Of a stretch of 45,241 bases of DNA, positions 16,031 through 25,575 are shown one piece after another; position 1 is the stretch's first letter, and every line of letters starts with the position of its first letter. Origin of the DNA: an uncultured Prevotella sp. (GTDB lineage Bacteria; Bacteroidota; Bacteroidia; Bacteroidales; Bacteroidaceae). Below the pieces are notes generated by a model. It saw only the letters and a program-made list of their open reading frames with translations, was not told the origin of the DNA and made no database searches. The DNA lies in assembly GCA_944321295.1 (NCBI GenBank), contig CALUKU010000027.1:1-45241 (forward strand), in the 5' to 3' direction. The position numbers and the translations under genes are program-made.

Positions 16031-18580
16031 ATGCAGAAAAAGCTGAAAATAGCAGTGATAGCCTTGTGCTATGCGCCCTTTGCGTTCGCCCAGAGCGATT
16101 CGATAGGGTTGCGCGGGGCCGTCATGAGCGAGTCGGCGTTCACATTCACGGAGGCTCAGTTGGGCGAGGATGACGACATGTCGCAGAACGTGTCGATAAT
16201 CAACTCCAACTCGAACATCTACGCAAGTGAGGTGGGATACCTCTTTTCGCCGATGCGTTTCCGTTACCGTGCGTTCGACCAGAGGTACAACGACATCTAC
16301 ATCAACGGCACTCCGATAAACGACATGGAGTCGGGCCAGTTCCGATATTCATGGGTGGGTGGCCTTAACCAGCAGACGCGCAACATGGAGTCGTCGCTGC
16401 CCTTCGAGAGCAACAACTTCTCAATGCCGGCCATGGGCGGCTCAAACAACTACAACTTCCGTCCGGCAGCCATGCCTGCAGGCCACAGGATAACCCTCAG
16501 CGGAGCCAACCGCAACTACATGCTGCGCGGCATGTACACCTTCAACACGGGTCTTAGCGACAAGGGCTGGGCCTTCTCGGGCAACGTCACTTACCGTTGG
16601 GCCAACGAAGGCTACGTCGAGGGCACGTTCTACAACTCGCTTTCTTACTTCCTCGGCGTGCAGAAGGTGTTCGGCGACGGAGCACACTCGCTCTCGCTCG
16701 TCACCTGGGGCAACCCCACCGAGCGCGCATCGCAGGGCGCCGGCACCGACGAGATGTACTGGCTGGCCAACGACCGCTTCTACAACCCCTACTGGGGATA
16801 CCAGAACGGCAAGAAGCGCAACTCGCGAGTAGTGCACGACTATTCGCCATCGGTGCTGCTCACATGGGACTGGAACATAGCCGACGACGCCAAGCTGACT
16901 ACCTCGCTCTTCGGCAAGTACACCATGTACGAGAGCACCAAGCTGAATTATAACAACTCAAGCAACCCCCATCCCAGCTACTGGAAGAACATGCCCAGCA
17001 GCTATTACGACGTGTGGGACCCCGACAACACGCCCAACCGCACCCCGCAGGCCTTGGCCGACTGGAACCGCGCGTATGAATACTGGACGGCGTCGAAGGC
17101 CAACCGCCAAATCAACTGGGACCAGCTGTACTACGCCAACCGCCGTGCCTCTGCGCAAGGACAGGACGCCATGTACTACATCCAGGCCAAGCACAACGAC
17201 GCGCTGACGCTCACACTCGCCTCTACGCTCAACAAGCAGCTCGGCAAGGACAAGCAGCTGAACATCGGTATCGTGGCAGCCACCAATAAAGGCATGCACT
17301 ACCAGACGATGGAAGACATGCTCGGCGCATCCGTCTACCACAACATCAACACTTACGCCCTCGGCACTTACGACCGCAACTCTGACGAAATACAATACGA
17401 CCTCAATAACCGTAACGGCATAGTAGGCAAGGGCGACAGGTTCGGTTACGACTATAACCTGCTCGTAAACAACGCCAAGTTGTGGTCAAGCTACAGCGAG
17501 AACTTCGGCATCGTGCACTACACCATAGCCGCAAAGTTGGGATACACGTCGATGCAGCGCGACGGAAAGATGCGCAACGGTCTTGCCGCCAACAACTCGT
17601 TCGGCAAGAGCAAGACGGCCGAATTCATCGACGGAGGCTTCAAGGTAGGCTCTAACTTCAACCTCGGCCGCGGCAACACGCTCACCCTCGGCATGGGTTA
17701 CGAGCAGCGCGCACCGCAGGCACGCACGGCGTTCGCCTCGCCCGAGATTAACAACGACTTCGTCACCAACCTCAAGAACGAGCAGGTGTTCAGCGCAGAG
17801 CTGGGCTATCAGCTGCAGACCTCGTGGCTGCACGCCAACATCAACGCTTATTACAGCTACCTTTACAACGTCACCGACTGGCAGAACTACTACTTCGACG
17901 ACATCAACTCGTTCTCTTACGTGTCGCTCACTGGCATACAAAAAGAGTATTACGGCGTCGAGGCAGGCCTTCGCTTCAAGGTTACGAGCGCGTTTGACAT
18001 CAACCTTATCGGAACAATCAACGACGCGAAGATAATCAACAACTCAAAGGTGCGCTACATGAACTCTACGAGCGCCCTCTACACTGACGACATCGTATAT
18101 AATAAAGGTATGCGCGACTCAGGCACGCCGCTCACCGCCGCCAGCCTCGGCCTCAGCTACCACAGCGGCGGATGGTACATCGACCTCAGCTGCAACTACT
18201 ACGACCGCATCTACCTTTCTTACTCGCCGAGCTACCGTTACGGCGAAACGCTCGACACGAGGCACTCAATCACCGGCGACATCTACGACAACAACGACAA
18301 TGTCAACCCCGAGGCCGTAGAGCAGGCGAAGGGCCACGGAGGCTTCATGCTCGACGGCTCGATAGGCCGCAGCATATACCTGAAGCGCGGAATGTTGTCA
18401 ATCAACCTCATGGTTACCAACATCCTCAACAACCAAAACCTCTGCACCGGGGGCTACGAGCAGAGCCGAAGCGACTACACCAACAGCGGAAACATACGCG
18501 CTTACCGCTTCTCTAAGAACCCGATGAAGTTCTACGCCTACGGCACCAACGGCATGCTGAACATTACTTACAGATTCTAA
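16031..18580 (+). CDS. TonB-dependent receptor-like outer-membrane protein
   Basis: An 849-residue outer-membrane protein with a signal peptide (MQKKLKIAVIALCYAPFAFA then Q). Residues about 60-150 form a diverged plug region (MRFRYRAFDQRYNDIYINGT, then NNFSMPAMGG), followed by a long beta-barrel with aromatic strands and a final strand ending MLNITYRF. The N-terminal carboxypeptidase-like extension of SusC proteins and an obvious TonB box are absent. It heads a unit with two lipoproteins, so it probably imports or displays something together with them; the ligand is unknown. Confidence 0.85.
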   Translation: MQKKLKIAVIALCYAPFAFAQSDSIGLRGAVMSESAFTFTEAQLGEDDDMSQNVSIINSNSNIYASEVGYLFSPMRFRYRAFDQRYNDIYINGTPINDMESGQFRYSWVGGLNQQTRNMESSLPFESNNFSMPAMGGSNNYNFRPAAMPAGHRITLSGANRNYMLRGMYTFNTGLSDKGWAFSGNVTYRWANEGYVEGTFYNSLSYFLGVQKVFGDGAHSLSLVTWGNPTERASQGAGTDEMYWLANDRFYNPYWGYQNGKKRNSRVVHDYSPSVLLTWDWNIADDAKLTTSLFGKYTMYESTKLNYNNSSNPHPSYWKNMPSSYYDVWDPDNTPNRTPQALADWNRAYEYWTASKANRQINWDQLYYANRRASAQGQDAMYYIQAKHNDALTLTLASTLNKQLGKDKQLNIGIVAATNKGMHYQTMEDMLGASVYHNINTYALGTYDRNSDEIQYDLNNRNGIVGKGDRFGYDYNLLVNNAKLWSSYSENFGIVHYTIAAKLGYTSMQRDGKMRNGLAANNSFGKSKTAEFIDGGFKVGSNFNLGRGNTLTLGMGYEQRAPQARTAFASPEINNDFVTNLKNEQVFSAELGYQLQTSWLHANINAYYSYLYNVTDWQNYYFDDINSFSYVSLTGIQKEYYGVEAGLRFKVTSAFDINLIGTINDAKIINNSKVRYMNSTSALYTDDIVYNKGMRDSGTPLTAASLGLSYHSGGWYIDLSCNYYDRIYLSYSPSYRYGETLDTRHSITGDIYDNNDNVNPEAVEQAKGHGGFMLDGSIGRSIYLKRGMLSINLMVTNILNNQNLCTGGYEQSRSDYTNSGNIRAYRFSKNPMKFYAYGTNGMLNITYRF

Positions 18581-18592
18581 ACCCGAAAGAAG

Positions 18593-19450
18593 ATGAAACG
18601 TAACAAACATATTAAGACTATATTGGCCGCCGCAGCGTTGTGCCTGGCCGTCACGTCGTGCATGGACGACGACTGGAACGACCCCACGGGAACCATTCCT
18701 CCTTATGGTAACAACAACCTGACTGAAACCAACGTGGTGACTATCGCCCAGCTTAAGGAGATGTACTCTTACGCGCTGACCGATCAGACGGACACGGCGA
18801 AGATAACCGAGGACATCCAGATAAAGGCCCGCGTGACGGGTAACGACGTCGGCGGAAACCTTTACAACCAGATATCCGTAGACGACGGAACGGGCGGTTT
18901 GATAATATGCATCAACAAGGGCGGCCTCTGGGGCTACCTGCCCGTAGGCCAGGAGATACTCGTAAGCTTAAAAGACCTTTACATAGGAACCTACGGCAAC
19001 CAGCCGCAGATTGGCACGCCTTACACCAACAGCAGCGGTTACACGTCGCCGAGCCGCATGAACCACACCCTGTGGCTTGAGCACGTAAGGCTGCTGGGCG
19101 AGCCCGACGTGTCGAAGATTGACACCCTTGAGTTTGACATGAGCAAGATTGACGACGCCGACTACATGGCCGAGAACAGCGGAAGGCTGATGATAGCGCG
19201 CGGCGTTACGCTCACCCAGGCCAACGGCACGAAGACTTTCGCCCCGGAGGCCGAGAAGGACGGCGGCAACAGCGTCAACCGTTATGTCAACGGCGAGGGC
19301 AATCTTGTGGTGCGCTCCAGCACTTACGCCGACTTCGCCGGCACGCCGATGCCTACCGGCAAGGTTGACATCGTGGGCATATTCACCCGCTACACCTCCA
19401 CGTGGCAGATACTTATGCGCACCGATACCGACTTTAAGAAATCAGAGTAA
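18593..19450 (+). CDS. DUF5689-type surface lipoprotein
   Basis: A 285-residue lipoprotein with lipobox AVTSC (Cys at residue 22) followed by acidic MDDDW, a typical Bacteroidetes surface-export context. An OB-fold-like segment from about residue 50 (TIAQLKEMYSYALT, IQIKARVTGNDVGGNLYNQI, DDGTGGLIICINKGG, LPVGQEILVSLKDLYIGTYG) matches the DUF5689 pattern. It starts 12 bases after the receptor gene and is clearly cotranscribed. Probably a ligand-binding partner of the receptor; ligand unknown. Confidence 0.82.
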   Translation: MKRNKHIKTILAAAALCLAVTSCMDDDWNDPTGTIPPYGNNNLTETNVVTIAQLKEMYSYALTDQTDTAKITEDIQIKARVTGNDVGGNLYNQISVDDGTGGLIICINKGGLWGYLPVGQEILVSLKDLYIGTYGNQPQIGTPYTNSSGYTSPSRMNHTLWLEHVRLLGEPDVSKIDTLEFDMSKIDDADYMAENSGRLMIARGVTLTQANGTKTFAPEAEKDGGNSVNRYVNGEGNLVVRSSTYADFAGTPMPTGKVDIVGIFTRYTSTWQILMRTDTDFKKSE

Positions 19451-19485
19451 ACAACAATTCCACATAACAACGAAAACATATTATT

Positions 19486-20868
19486 ATGAAAAAGATATTA
19501 TATTCAGTGTTCGCCCTTGTCATGGCGGCGTTCACATTAGCAAGTTGCGAGGACGTTCCGGCACCTTACGATGACCCCAACGACAACCCGATAGAAACGC
19601 CTGACGAGGGCATTGAGGCCACGGGCGACGGCACGTTGGAAAATCCCTTCAACGTAGCCGGTGCCATTAAGTACGTTGAGTCGCTCGGCGACGACGTCGA
19701 GTCAGACAAGGAGGTTTGTATTAAAGGTATCGTGACGGTCATCTCCGACAACTTCGACGAAACCGGAACGTTCGGCAATGCCGTGTTCTACATCTCCGAC
19801 GACGCCGAGATGTCAAACCAGTTCTATTGCTTCCGTACGCTTTACCTTGGCAATAAGAAGTATACGTCGGGCGACGTTCTTGAGCGCGGCGACGAGGTTG
19901 TAGTCTGCGGAAAGGTTGTCAATTACCGTGGCAACACGCCCGAAACCGTAGCGTCTAACAGCTACGTCTACTCGCTCAATGGACAGACCGCAGGCGGCGG
20001 TTCAACCACGACGGGCGAGCCGAAGGGCGACGGCACGTTGGAAAATCCTTTCAACAGCGTTGCCGCAAACCAGTACGCTTCATCGCTTTCGCCCGATGAA
20101 GTATCTGAAAAAGACGTTTATATTAAGGGTATAGTAGTGTCAATCACCGAGAATTATACAGCTCAGTTCGGCAACGCTACATTCTACATATCCGACGACG
20201 GCACGTCTGAAGGCCAGTTCTTGGTTTACCGCGCGCTTTATCTCGACAACAAGAAGTACACCTCGGGTGACTTGTTAAGCCCGGGCGACGAAGTGGTTAT
20301 ATGCGGAAAGGTTACGAACTACAAGGGCAACACGCTCGAAACGCAGCAGAACCAGAGTTACCTTTATTCGTGGACGAAAGGCAGCGGCTCTGTAGGCGGC
20401 GACGAAGAAAAGCCCGGCACGAGCGGCGAAGGCCTTGCCACGACAACCAAGTCGGGCAACATCGTTACCATGGTTGACCCCGACGCGGCAGCAACGGGCA
20501 GCACAGTGACGTATGATCTCAACCAGTTTACCGATCCCGCAGGCTCAGTTCCCGCCACTACGGTGACATTGAGCGACGGAACGGTGCTGACGTTCTCGAA
20601 GGAAGGCGGCATGAACGAGCCTATCTTCCACTCCGGCACGCGCGGAGTTCGCATGTATGCGCTCAACTCAATGACAGTGACTACGGGCAAGAAGATAGCC
20701 AAGATGGTGCTGACGTGTGACGTCTACAATGGCGAAAACCTTGTCGGCAACGACCAGCTTTACGCCGAGATAGGCGAAAACTCATGGAAGGTGGTTAACG
20801 ACTACACCCAGAACAGCGGCGGAACGCAGTTGCGCATACGCACGATAGAGATTACTTTCGCCGAGTAA
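19486..20868 (+). CDS. Surface lipoprotein with two tandem OB-fold-like repeats
   Basis: A 460-residue lipoprotein (lipobox LASC at about residues 17-20). Two homologous modules of about 120 residues follow, each beginning GDGTLENPFN (near residues 47 and 182) and containing VCIKGIVTVISDNF or VYIKGIVVSITENY, a YISDD segment, LYLGNKKYTSGDVL or LYLDNKKYTSGDLL and GDEVVVCGKV or GDEVVICGKV. After a Gly/Ser/Glu linker (about 305-320) there is a separate beta-rich C-terminal domain. It closes the receptor operon before a strong terminator. The duplicated module is related in style to the DUF5689 fold of the preceding lipoprotein. Confidence 0.82.
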   Translation: MKKILYSVFALVMAAFTLASCEDVPAPYDDPNDNPIETPDEGIEATGDGTLENPFNVAGAIKYVESLGDDVESDKEVCIKGIVTVISDNFDETGTFGNAVFYISDDAEMSNQFYCFRTLYLGNKKYTSGDVLERGDEVVVCGKVVNYRGNTPETVASNSYVYSLNGQTAGGGSTTTGEPKGDGTLENPFNSVAANQYASSLSPDEVSEKDVYIKGIVVSITENYTAQFGNATFYISDDGTSEGQFLVYRALYLDNKKYTSGDLLSPGDEVVICGKVTNYKGNTLETQQNQSYLYSWTKGSGSVGGDEEKPGTSGEGLATTTKSGNIVTMVDPDAAATGSTVTYDLNQFTDPAGSVPATTVTLSDGTVLTFSKEGGMNEPIFHSGTRGVRMYALNSMTVTTGKKIAKMVLTCDVYNGENLVGNDQLYAEIGENSWKVVNDYTQNSGGTQLRIRTIEITFAE

Positions 20869-20899
20869 ATAACGCGAGTAAACATCAGTGTTAAGATAA

Positions 20900-20928
20900 G
20901 GGTGCGCCCGTGCGGGCGCACCCTTTTT
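20900..20928 (+). terminator. Rho-independent terminator of the receptor operon
   Basis: Perfect 10-bp GC-rich stem (GGGTGCGCCC, loop GTGC, GGGCGCACCC) followed by TTTTT. Confidence 0.92.
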
Positions 20929-20983
20929 CGTCGGCCGGCTTCAGGTCTGCCGCCGGCCTCGTAGGCGCTGATAATCAGGCACT

Positions 20984-21061
20984 TTGCAAAAGGCCGCCTT
21001 TCAGCCCGTAAAAGGTGGCCTTTCGTGCGGTAAAAGGCCGCCTTTTATGCGCTAAAAGGCA
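20984..21061. repeat. AAAAGGCCGCCTTT palindrome cluster
   Basis: Units AAAAGGCCGCCTTT, AAAAGGTGGCCTTT and AAAAGGCCGCCTTTT, ending AAAAGGCAAC. GCTGATAATCAGG lies just upstream. Confidence 0.8.
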
Positions 21062-21102
21062 ACAAATTGCGGCGGCGATGAGCGAATGTTGTTTTTTTGA
21101 TG

Positions 21103-21110
21103 TATCTTTG
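21103..21110 (+). promoter_or_regulatory. -7 box upstream of rlmN
   Basis: TATCTTTG, 28 bases before the chosen ATG at 21139. The in-frame ATG at 21097 lies upstream of this box and so would not be in the transcript. Confidence 0.65.
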
Positions 21111-21138
21111 CAGGCTGAACAATAATATTTTAGCGAAG

Positions 21139-22179
21139 ATGGAACACAGCTTTGAGCCGTTGTTGGGCAAGACCCTCGCCGAACTTAAGGGCGTTGCCGC
21201 GTCGCTCGGCATGCCTGCCTTCACGGGCGGACAGATGGCTAAGTGGCTTTACGTCAAGCACGTAGACACGATTGACGCCATGACGGACATTTCAAAAGCC
21301 AACCGCGAACGGCTGAAGGAGCGCTACGCCGTAGGTTGCGCCGCGCCCATTGACAGCCAGCGTTCGGTGGACGGAACGGTGAAATACCTGTTCCCCACGT
21401 CGTCGGGAAAGTATGTCGAAACGGTGTACATACCCGAGGCCGACCGCGCTACGCTGTGCGTTTCGTCGCAGGTGGGCTGCAAGATGAACTGCCTGTTCTG
21501 CCAGACGGGCAAGCAGGGCTTCGAGGGCAACCTCACGGCCGCCGACATCCTAAACCAGATATACTCGCTGCCCGAGCGCGACACGCTGACCAACGTCGTG
21601 TTCATGGGGCAGGGCGAGCCGATGGACAACCTTGACAACGTGCTGCGGGCCACCGAGTTGCTCACCGCCGGTTACGGCTACGCCTGGAGTCCCAAGCGCA
21701 TAACCGTGAGCAGCGTGGGCGTGAAGAACAAGCTGAAGCGCTTCATAGAGGAAAGCGAGTGCCACGTGGCCATAAGCCTTCACTCGCCCATACACGAGCA
21801 GCGCGCCATGCTCATGCCGGCCGAGAAGGCCATGCCGATAACCGACATCGTAGAGATGTTGCGCGGCTATGACTTCAGCCATCAGCGCCGCCTGTCGTTC
21901 GAGTATATAGTGTTCGGCGGGCTTAACGACTCTCCGGCGCACGCGCGTGAGATAGTGAAGCTGCTCAGGGGGCTTGACTGCCGCATCAACCTGATACGCT
22001 TCCACCAGATACCGGGCGTAGGACTGCACGGCGCCGACGAGGCGCGGATGGTGGCCCTGCGCGATTATCTTACGGCTCACGGGCTGTTCACAACGATAAG
22101 AGCCAGCCGCGGCCAGGACATATATGCCGCCTGCGGACTGCTCAGCACGGCGAAGAAGGACGCCGAGGCCGGCGCCTGA
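21139..22179 (+). CDS. rlmN: 23S rRNA (adenine-C2)-methyltransferase RlmN
   Basis: A 346-residue radical-SAM methyltransferase that methylates A2503 of 23S rRNA and also A37 in some tRNAs. The radical SAM cluster motif is CKMNCLFCQTG (CxxxCxxC); FMGQGEPMDN and SVGVKNKLKRF follow; the C-terminal RGQDIYAACGLLST holds the second catalytic cysteine. Start chosen at 21139 because the promoter box precludes 21097. The stop overlaps the next gene's ATG by one base (TGATG). Confidence 0.96.
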   Translation: MEHSFEPLLGKTLAELKGVAASLGMPAFTGGQMAKWLYVKHVDTIDAMTDISKANRERLKERYAVGCAAPIDSQRSVDGTVKYLFPTSSGKYVETVYIPEADRATLCVSSQVGCKMNCLFCQTGKQGFEGNLTAADILNQIYSLPERDTLTNVVFMGQGEPMDNLDNVLRATELLTAGYGYAWSPKRITVSSVGVKNKLKRFIEESECHVAISLHSPIHEQRAMLMPAEKAMPITDIVEMLRGYDFSHQRRLSFEYIVFGGLNDSPAHAREIVKLLRGLDCRINLIRFHQIPGVGLHGADEARMVALRDYLTAHGLFTTIRASRGQDIYAACGLLSTAKKDAEAGA

Positions 22180-23171
22180 TGCGCACGCTGCTGTGCGCCT
22201 TGGCTGCCGTCGTGGCGCTCTGCGCTTGCGACGGTGAGGCGGCGATGTCGCCAAAGAGCGGCGGACGGCCCTACGAAGTGCTCATAGTGTCGGCCGGCGC
22301 CGGCGGAGGCGGGCAGCTTTTGGCCGACGCCTTGTCGGAAGACGCGCCAGGACTGCCGCAGGCCGAACCGCTGTTCGACGTGTCGCTTACCGACAGCCTG
22401 CGCTTCAACCAGACGGCAAGGCTGGCGCGCAACATCGTCATCGTGACGGTAAGCCCCGACAGGTTCACGCGCACACGCATAAGATATGAGAAGAACGTTT
22501 GGGCCAGGCCCCAGACCGTGGTCTACGTCAACACGCCTGACACGGCGGCCCTCGGCCGGCGGTTGAACCAGGTGGGGCGGCATGTGGCCGACCTGCTGAC
22601 GCGCTCTGAGATGAACGTCGAGATAGCGCGGCTCGCCGACGGCGGCAACGCCGAAGCCTCGGCCGCCGTTGACAGCATGTTCGGCTGGCGCATGATGATA
22701 CCCGCCGACATGACGTCGAGCAAGCGTGGGGAAGACTTCCTGTGGCTGTCTGACAACGCTGCCGGCGGCATGCAGAGCATTTGCGTCTACTCATATCCAG
22801 GCCTTAGCCTCGACCCTGAGCGGGCGTTGGCCGTGCGCGACAGCGTGATGAAGGCCAACATCCCGGGCGAACGCCCCGGCATGTACGTGCGGACGGCGCG
22901 CCCGACGGTAAGCTTCGCGCTCGCCAAAGAGGGCGGACGTACCGTTATGAAAGGGCGCGGGCTGTGGGAGATGCAGGGCGACGCCATGGGCGGACCATTC
23001 GTGTCGCACTGGATTGTTGACTCGGCTGCCGGAAGGATTATCGCCGCCGAGGCTTTCGTCTACGCCCCCGAAACGAAGAAACGCAACCTCGTTAGGCAGG
23101 CGGAGGCTGCGCTCTACACGCTGGAAAAAGCAAAACCTGGCAACGGCAAGCGGACGGCTGCGCCTAAGTGA
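22179..23171 (+). CDS. DUF4837 family lipoprotein
   Basis: A 330-residue protein with a lipoprotein signal (LLCALAAVVALCAC, Cys near residue 14). It matches the Bacteroidales DUF4837 pattern: YEVLIVSAGAGGGGQLLADA early, a middle FGWRMMIPADMTSSKRGEDF followed by FLWLSDNAAGGMQSICVYSY, and LWEMQGDAMGGPFVSHWIVD late. The function of the family is not established. Start overlaps the rlmN stop by one base, so it is translationally coupled. Confidence 0.85.
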   Translation: MRTLLCALAAVVALCACDGEAAMSPKSGGRPYEVLIVSAGAGGGGQLLADALSEDAPGLPQAEPLFDVSLTDSLRFNQTARLARNIVIVTVSPDRFTRTRIRYEKNVWARPQTVVYVNTPDTAALGRRLNQVGRHVADLLTRSEMNVEIARLADGGNAEASAAVDSMFGWRMMIPADMTSSKRGEDFLWLSDNAAGGMQSICVYSYPGLSLDPERALAVRDSVMKANIPGERPGMYVRTARPTVSFALAKEGGRTVMKGRGLWEMQGDAMGGPFVSHWIVDSAAGRIIAAEAFVYAPETKKRNLVRQAEAALYTLEKAKPGNGKRTAAPK

Positions 23172-23223
23172 AAGGCCGGCTGCGCCCTTGGTTGCCAATA
23201 ACTAATATAACACTAAATTGTAA

Positions 23224-24339
23224 ATGGAAAACGGAAAGATACGCGTGGCTATAACCCACGGTGACACCAACGGCATAGGTTACGAGGTGATATTCAAGGC
23301 TTTCGCCGAACCGGCCATGCTGGAACTATGCACGCCTATAATCTACGGCTCGCCGAAGGTGGCGGCTTACCACCGCAACGCCCTCGGCATACAGGCTAAC
23401 TTTACGATAATCAATTCGGCCGAAGACGCCCATGAGGGTAAGCTAAACCTGCTGCCTACGTTCGACGAGGAGGTGAAAGTAGAACTGGGCAGCCCCTCGA
23501 AGGAAGCCGGGGCAGCCTCGCTCAAGGCTCTTGAGCGTGCCGTCGAGGATTATAAGCAAGGCCTGTTCGACGTGCTCGTTACGGCGCCCATCAACAAGAA
23601 CAACATCCAGTGCGACGGCTTCAACTTCTGCGGACACACCGAGTATCTCGAAGAACGTCTTGGCGAAGGCAACAAGTCGCTCATGATATTGCTCAACGAC
23701 ATCATGCGCGTGGCTCTTGTCACCACACACCTGCCTATAAGGGACGTGGCTCAGGCCATAACAAAAGACCTGATCGTTGAGAAAGCTACAATATTCTACA
23801 ATTCGCTTAAGCGTGATTTCCGCCTGGCAAACCCGCGCATTGCGGTGCTGGCGCTCAATCCGCATGCCGGTGACGACGGCCTGCTCGGTACCGAGGAGCA
23901 GGAGGTGATAATTCCGGCGATAAAGGAATTGTCAGACAAAGGCGTTTACGCTTTCGGCCCGTTTGCAGCCGACGGCTTCTTCGGCAGCGGCAGTTACGAC
24001 TCTTTTGACGGTGTGTTGGCCATGTATCACGACCAGGGCCTTGCGCCGTTCAAGGCTCTCGACCGCGGCGAAGGCGTCAACTTCACCGCCGGCCTGCCCG
24101 TCGTGCGCACCTCGCCCGACCACGGCACGGCTTACGAGATAGCCGGCAAGAACGTCGCCGACGAAAGTTCTTTCCGCCAGGCGGTTTATCTTGCCATCGA
24201 CGTCTACCGCAACCGGGCCTCTTATGACGAGCCTTTCGCCAATCCGTTGGAGAAGCTTTACCACGAAAGGCGTGACGACAGCGAGAAGACAAGGTTCAAC
24301 GTGCCTAAGGCAAAGGCTAAAGATAGTGATAAGTCCTGA
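23224..24339 (+). CDS. pdxA: 4-hydroxythreonine-4-phosphate dehydrogenase
   Basis: A 371-residue PdxA, the NAD-dependent enzyme that oxidises 4-phosphohydroxy-L-threonine in the DXP-dependent pathway to pyridoxal phosphate. Signatures: ITHGDTNGIGYEVIFKA (residues 10-26), NFCGHTEYLEERLG (metal-binding His), ALNPHAGDDGLLG, MYHDQGLAPFKAL and VRTSPDHGTAYEIAGK. Slightly longer than E. coli PdxA because of the C-terminal Lys-rich tail. It follows DUF4837 by 52 bases and may be part of the rlmN transcript. Confidence 0.96.
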   Translation: MENGKIRVAITHGDTNGIGYEVIFKAFAEPAMLELCTPIIYGSPKVAAYHRNALGIQANFTIINSAEDAHEGKLNLLPTFDEEVKVELGSPSKEAGAASLKALERAVEDYKQGLFDVLVTAPINKNNIQCDGFNFCGHTEYLEERLGEGNKSLMILLNDIMRVALVTTHLPIRDVAQAITKDLIVEKATIFYNSLKRDFRLANPRIAVLALNPHAGDDGLLGTEEQEVIIPAIKELSDKGVYAFGPFAADGFFGSGSYDSFDGVLAMYHDQGLAPFKALDRGEGVNFTAGLPVVRTSPDHGTAYEIAGKNVADESSFRQAVYLAIDVYRNRASYDEPFANPLEKLYHERRDDSEKTRFNVPKAKAKDSDKS

Positions 24340-24352
24340 CGGAGGCCGGCTT

Positions 24353-24374
24353 CCGGCGGCATGTGTGCCGCCGG
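24353..24374. terminator. Hairpin after pdxA
   Basis: Perfect 9-bp stem CCGGCGGCA/TGCCGCCGG with loop TGTG, 13 bases after the pdxA stop. No T-run follows, so it may protect the RNA end rather than terminate. Confidence 0.45.
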
Positions 24375-24485
24375 GGCGGCGTTTAGTCATAAGTTTTATA
24401 TCAAAGCATTAAGGAAGTGCGTTTACCGCCTGTTTGGTTTTAGCGCGACGCCCTCCCTCGGGTGGTTGCGTGGCGGTTTGATGTT

Positions 24486-25475
24486 ATGAAAAGAAAGTAT
24501 CAGAACTTGTTCTTCGCCTTCGGTATTGCCATGTTCGCGGTCATGCTGTCACAGCTTGACTACCGCGAGGTGTGGGACGGACTGAAGAGCGCAGGCTATT
24601 GGTTTTTCGCCGTGTTGGCGTTGTGGGGTGTTTTATACGTACTTAACACCGCGGCGTGGTACATTATAATAAAAAGCGGTTCTGAAGAGAAGACGAAAAT
24701 TAACTTCTTCTGGCTTTACAAGATAACCGTGTCGGGCTTCGCCCTTAATTACACGACGCCCTGCGGACTGATGGGCGGCGAGCCTTACCGCATAATGGCG
24801 CTGTCGCCTAAAATAGGAACGGAGCGCGCATCGTCGTCGGTGATACTTTACGCCATGACGCATATCTTCACCCATTTCATCTTTTGGCTGTTGTCGATAT
24901 TCTTATATCTGCTGACCGAAAAGCTGACTTTCTTCATGGGTGTCATCCTTTCGCTGGCGGGGGCGTTCTGTGTGCTCGGCTTGTGGTTCTTCATCAAGGG
25001 CTACCGTAAGGGATTGGCCGTAAGGCTCATGAACTTCGTGCGCCACATTCCCGGACTGAAAAAGTGGGCGCGGGGCTTCATCGACAAGCATAAGGAACAG
25101 CTCGACACCGTCGACAGCCAGATAGCGGCCCTGCACAACCAAAACCCAAAGACGTTCGTTTCGGCCGTGCTGCTTGAGCTTGTGTGCCGTTTTTGCTCGG
25201 CATTTGAGATAATGTTCATCCTGCTCGTGCTCATGGACGGTGTCAGCTTCGCGCAGTGCGTGCTGATTTTGGCCTTCACCAGCCTGTTCGCCAACCTGCT
25301 GTTTTTCATTCCGCTGCAGCTTGGCGGCCGCGAGGGCGGTTTCATTATGTCTACCGCCGGACTGGCCTTGTCGGCCGGCGCGGGCATATTCGTCGCGCTC
25401 ATCGTGCGTGTGAGGGAGCTTGTATGGACGGCCATAGGCCTGTTACTCATAAATCTTGAAAAGAAAAGGTCATGA
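24486..25475 (+). CDS. Lysylphosphatidylglycerol synthase TM-region/flippase-like membrane protein
   Basis: A 329-residue membrane protein with seven to eight hydrophobic segments (the UPF0104/LPG_synthase_TM family). Typical features: LYVLNTAAWYIIIKSG, FALNYTTPCGLMGGEPYRIM (the conserved loop with P..GGEP), and FFIPLQLGGREGGFIMSTAG. These proteins flip or synthesise modified lipids or export glycolipids; the substrate is not readable. Start taken at 24486 (MKRKYQNLFF); an upstream in-frame GTG at 24462 adds residues without a family match. Confidence 0.85.
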   Translation: MKRKYQNLFFAFGIAMFAVMLSQLDYREVWDGLKSAGYWFFAVLALWGVLYVLNTAAWYIIIKSGSEEKTKINFFWLYKITVSGFALNYTTPCGLMGGEPYRIMALSPKIGTERASSSVILYAMTHIFTHFIFWLLSIFLYLLTEKLTFFMGVILSLAGAFCVLGLWFFIKGYRKGLAVRLMNFVRHIPGLKKWARGFIDKHKEQLDTVDSQIAALHNQNPKTFVSAVLLELVCRFCSAFEIMFILLVLMDGVSFAQCVLILAFTSLFANLLFFIPLQLGGREGGFIMSTAGLALSAGAGIFVALIVRVRELVWTAIGLLLINLEKKRS

Positions 25476-25558
25476 CGGGCCTTGCCGCATGTCGTCCGTA
25501 GATATGTGAAAAAATATAATTTTACGGGCCTGTTAATGCGTTTTTGAAATAAAATGAG

Positions 25559-25566
25559 TAACTTTG
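25559..25566 (+). promoter_or_regulatory. -7 box of the sigma-54 activator operon
   Basis: TAACTTTG only 9 bases before the ATG at 25576, so the transcript should be nearly leaderless. Confidence 0.65.
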
Positions 25567-25575
25567 TAAACTAAA

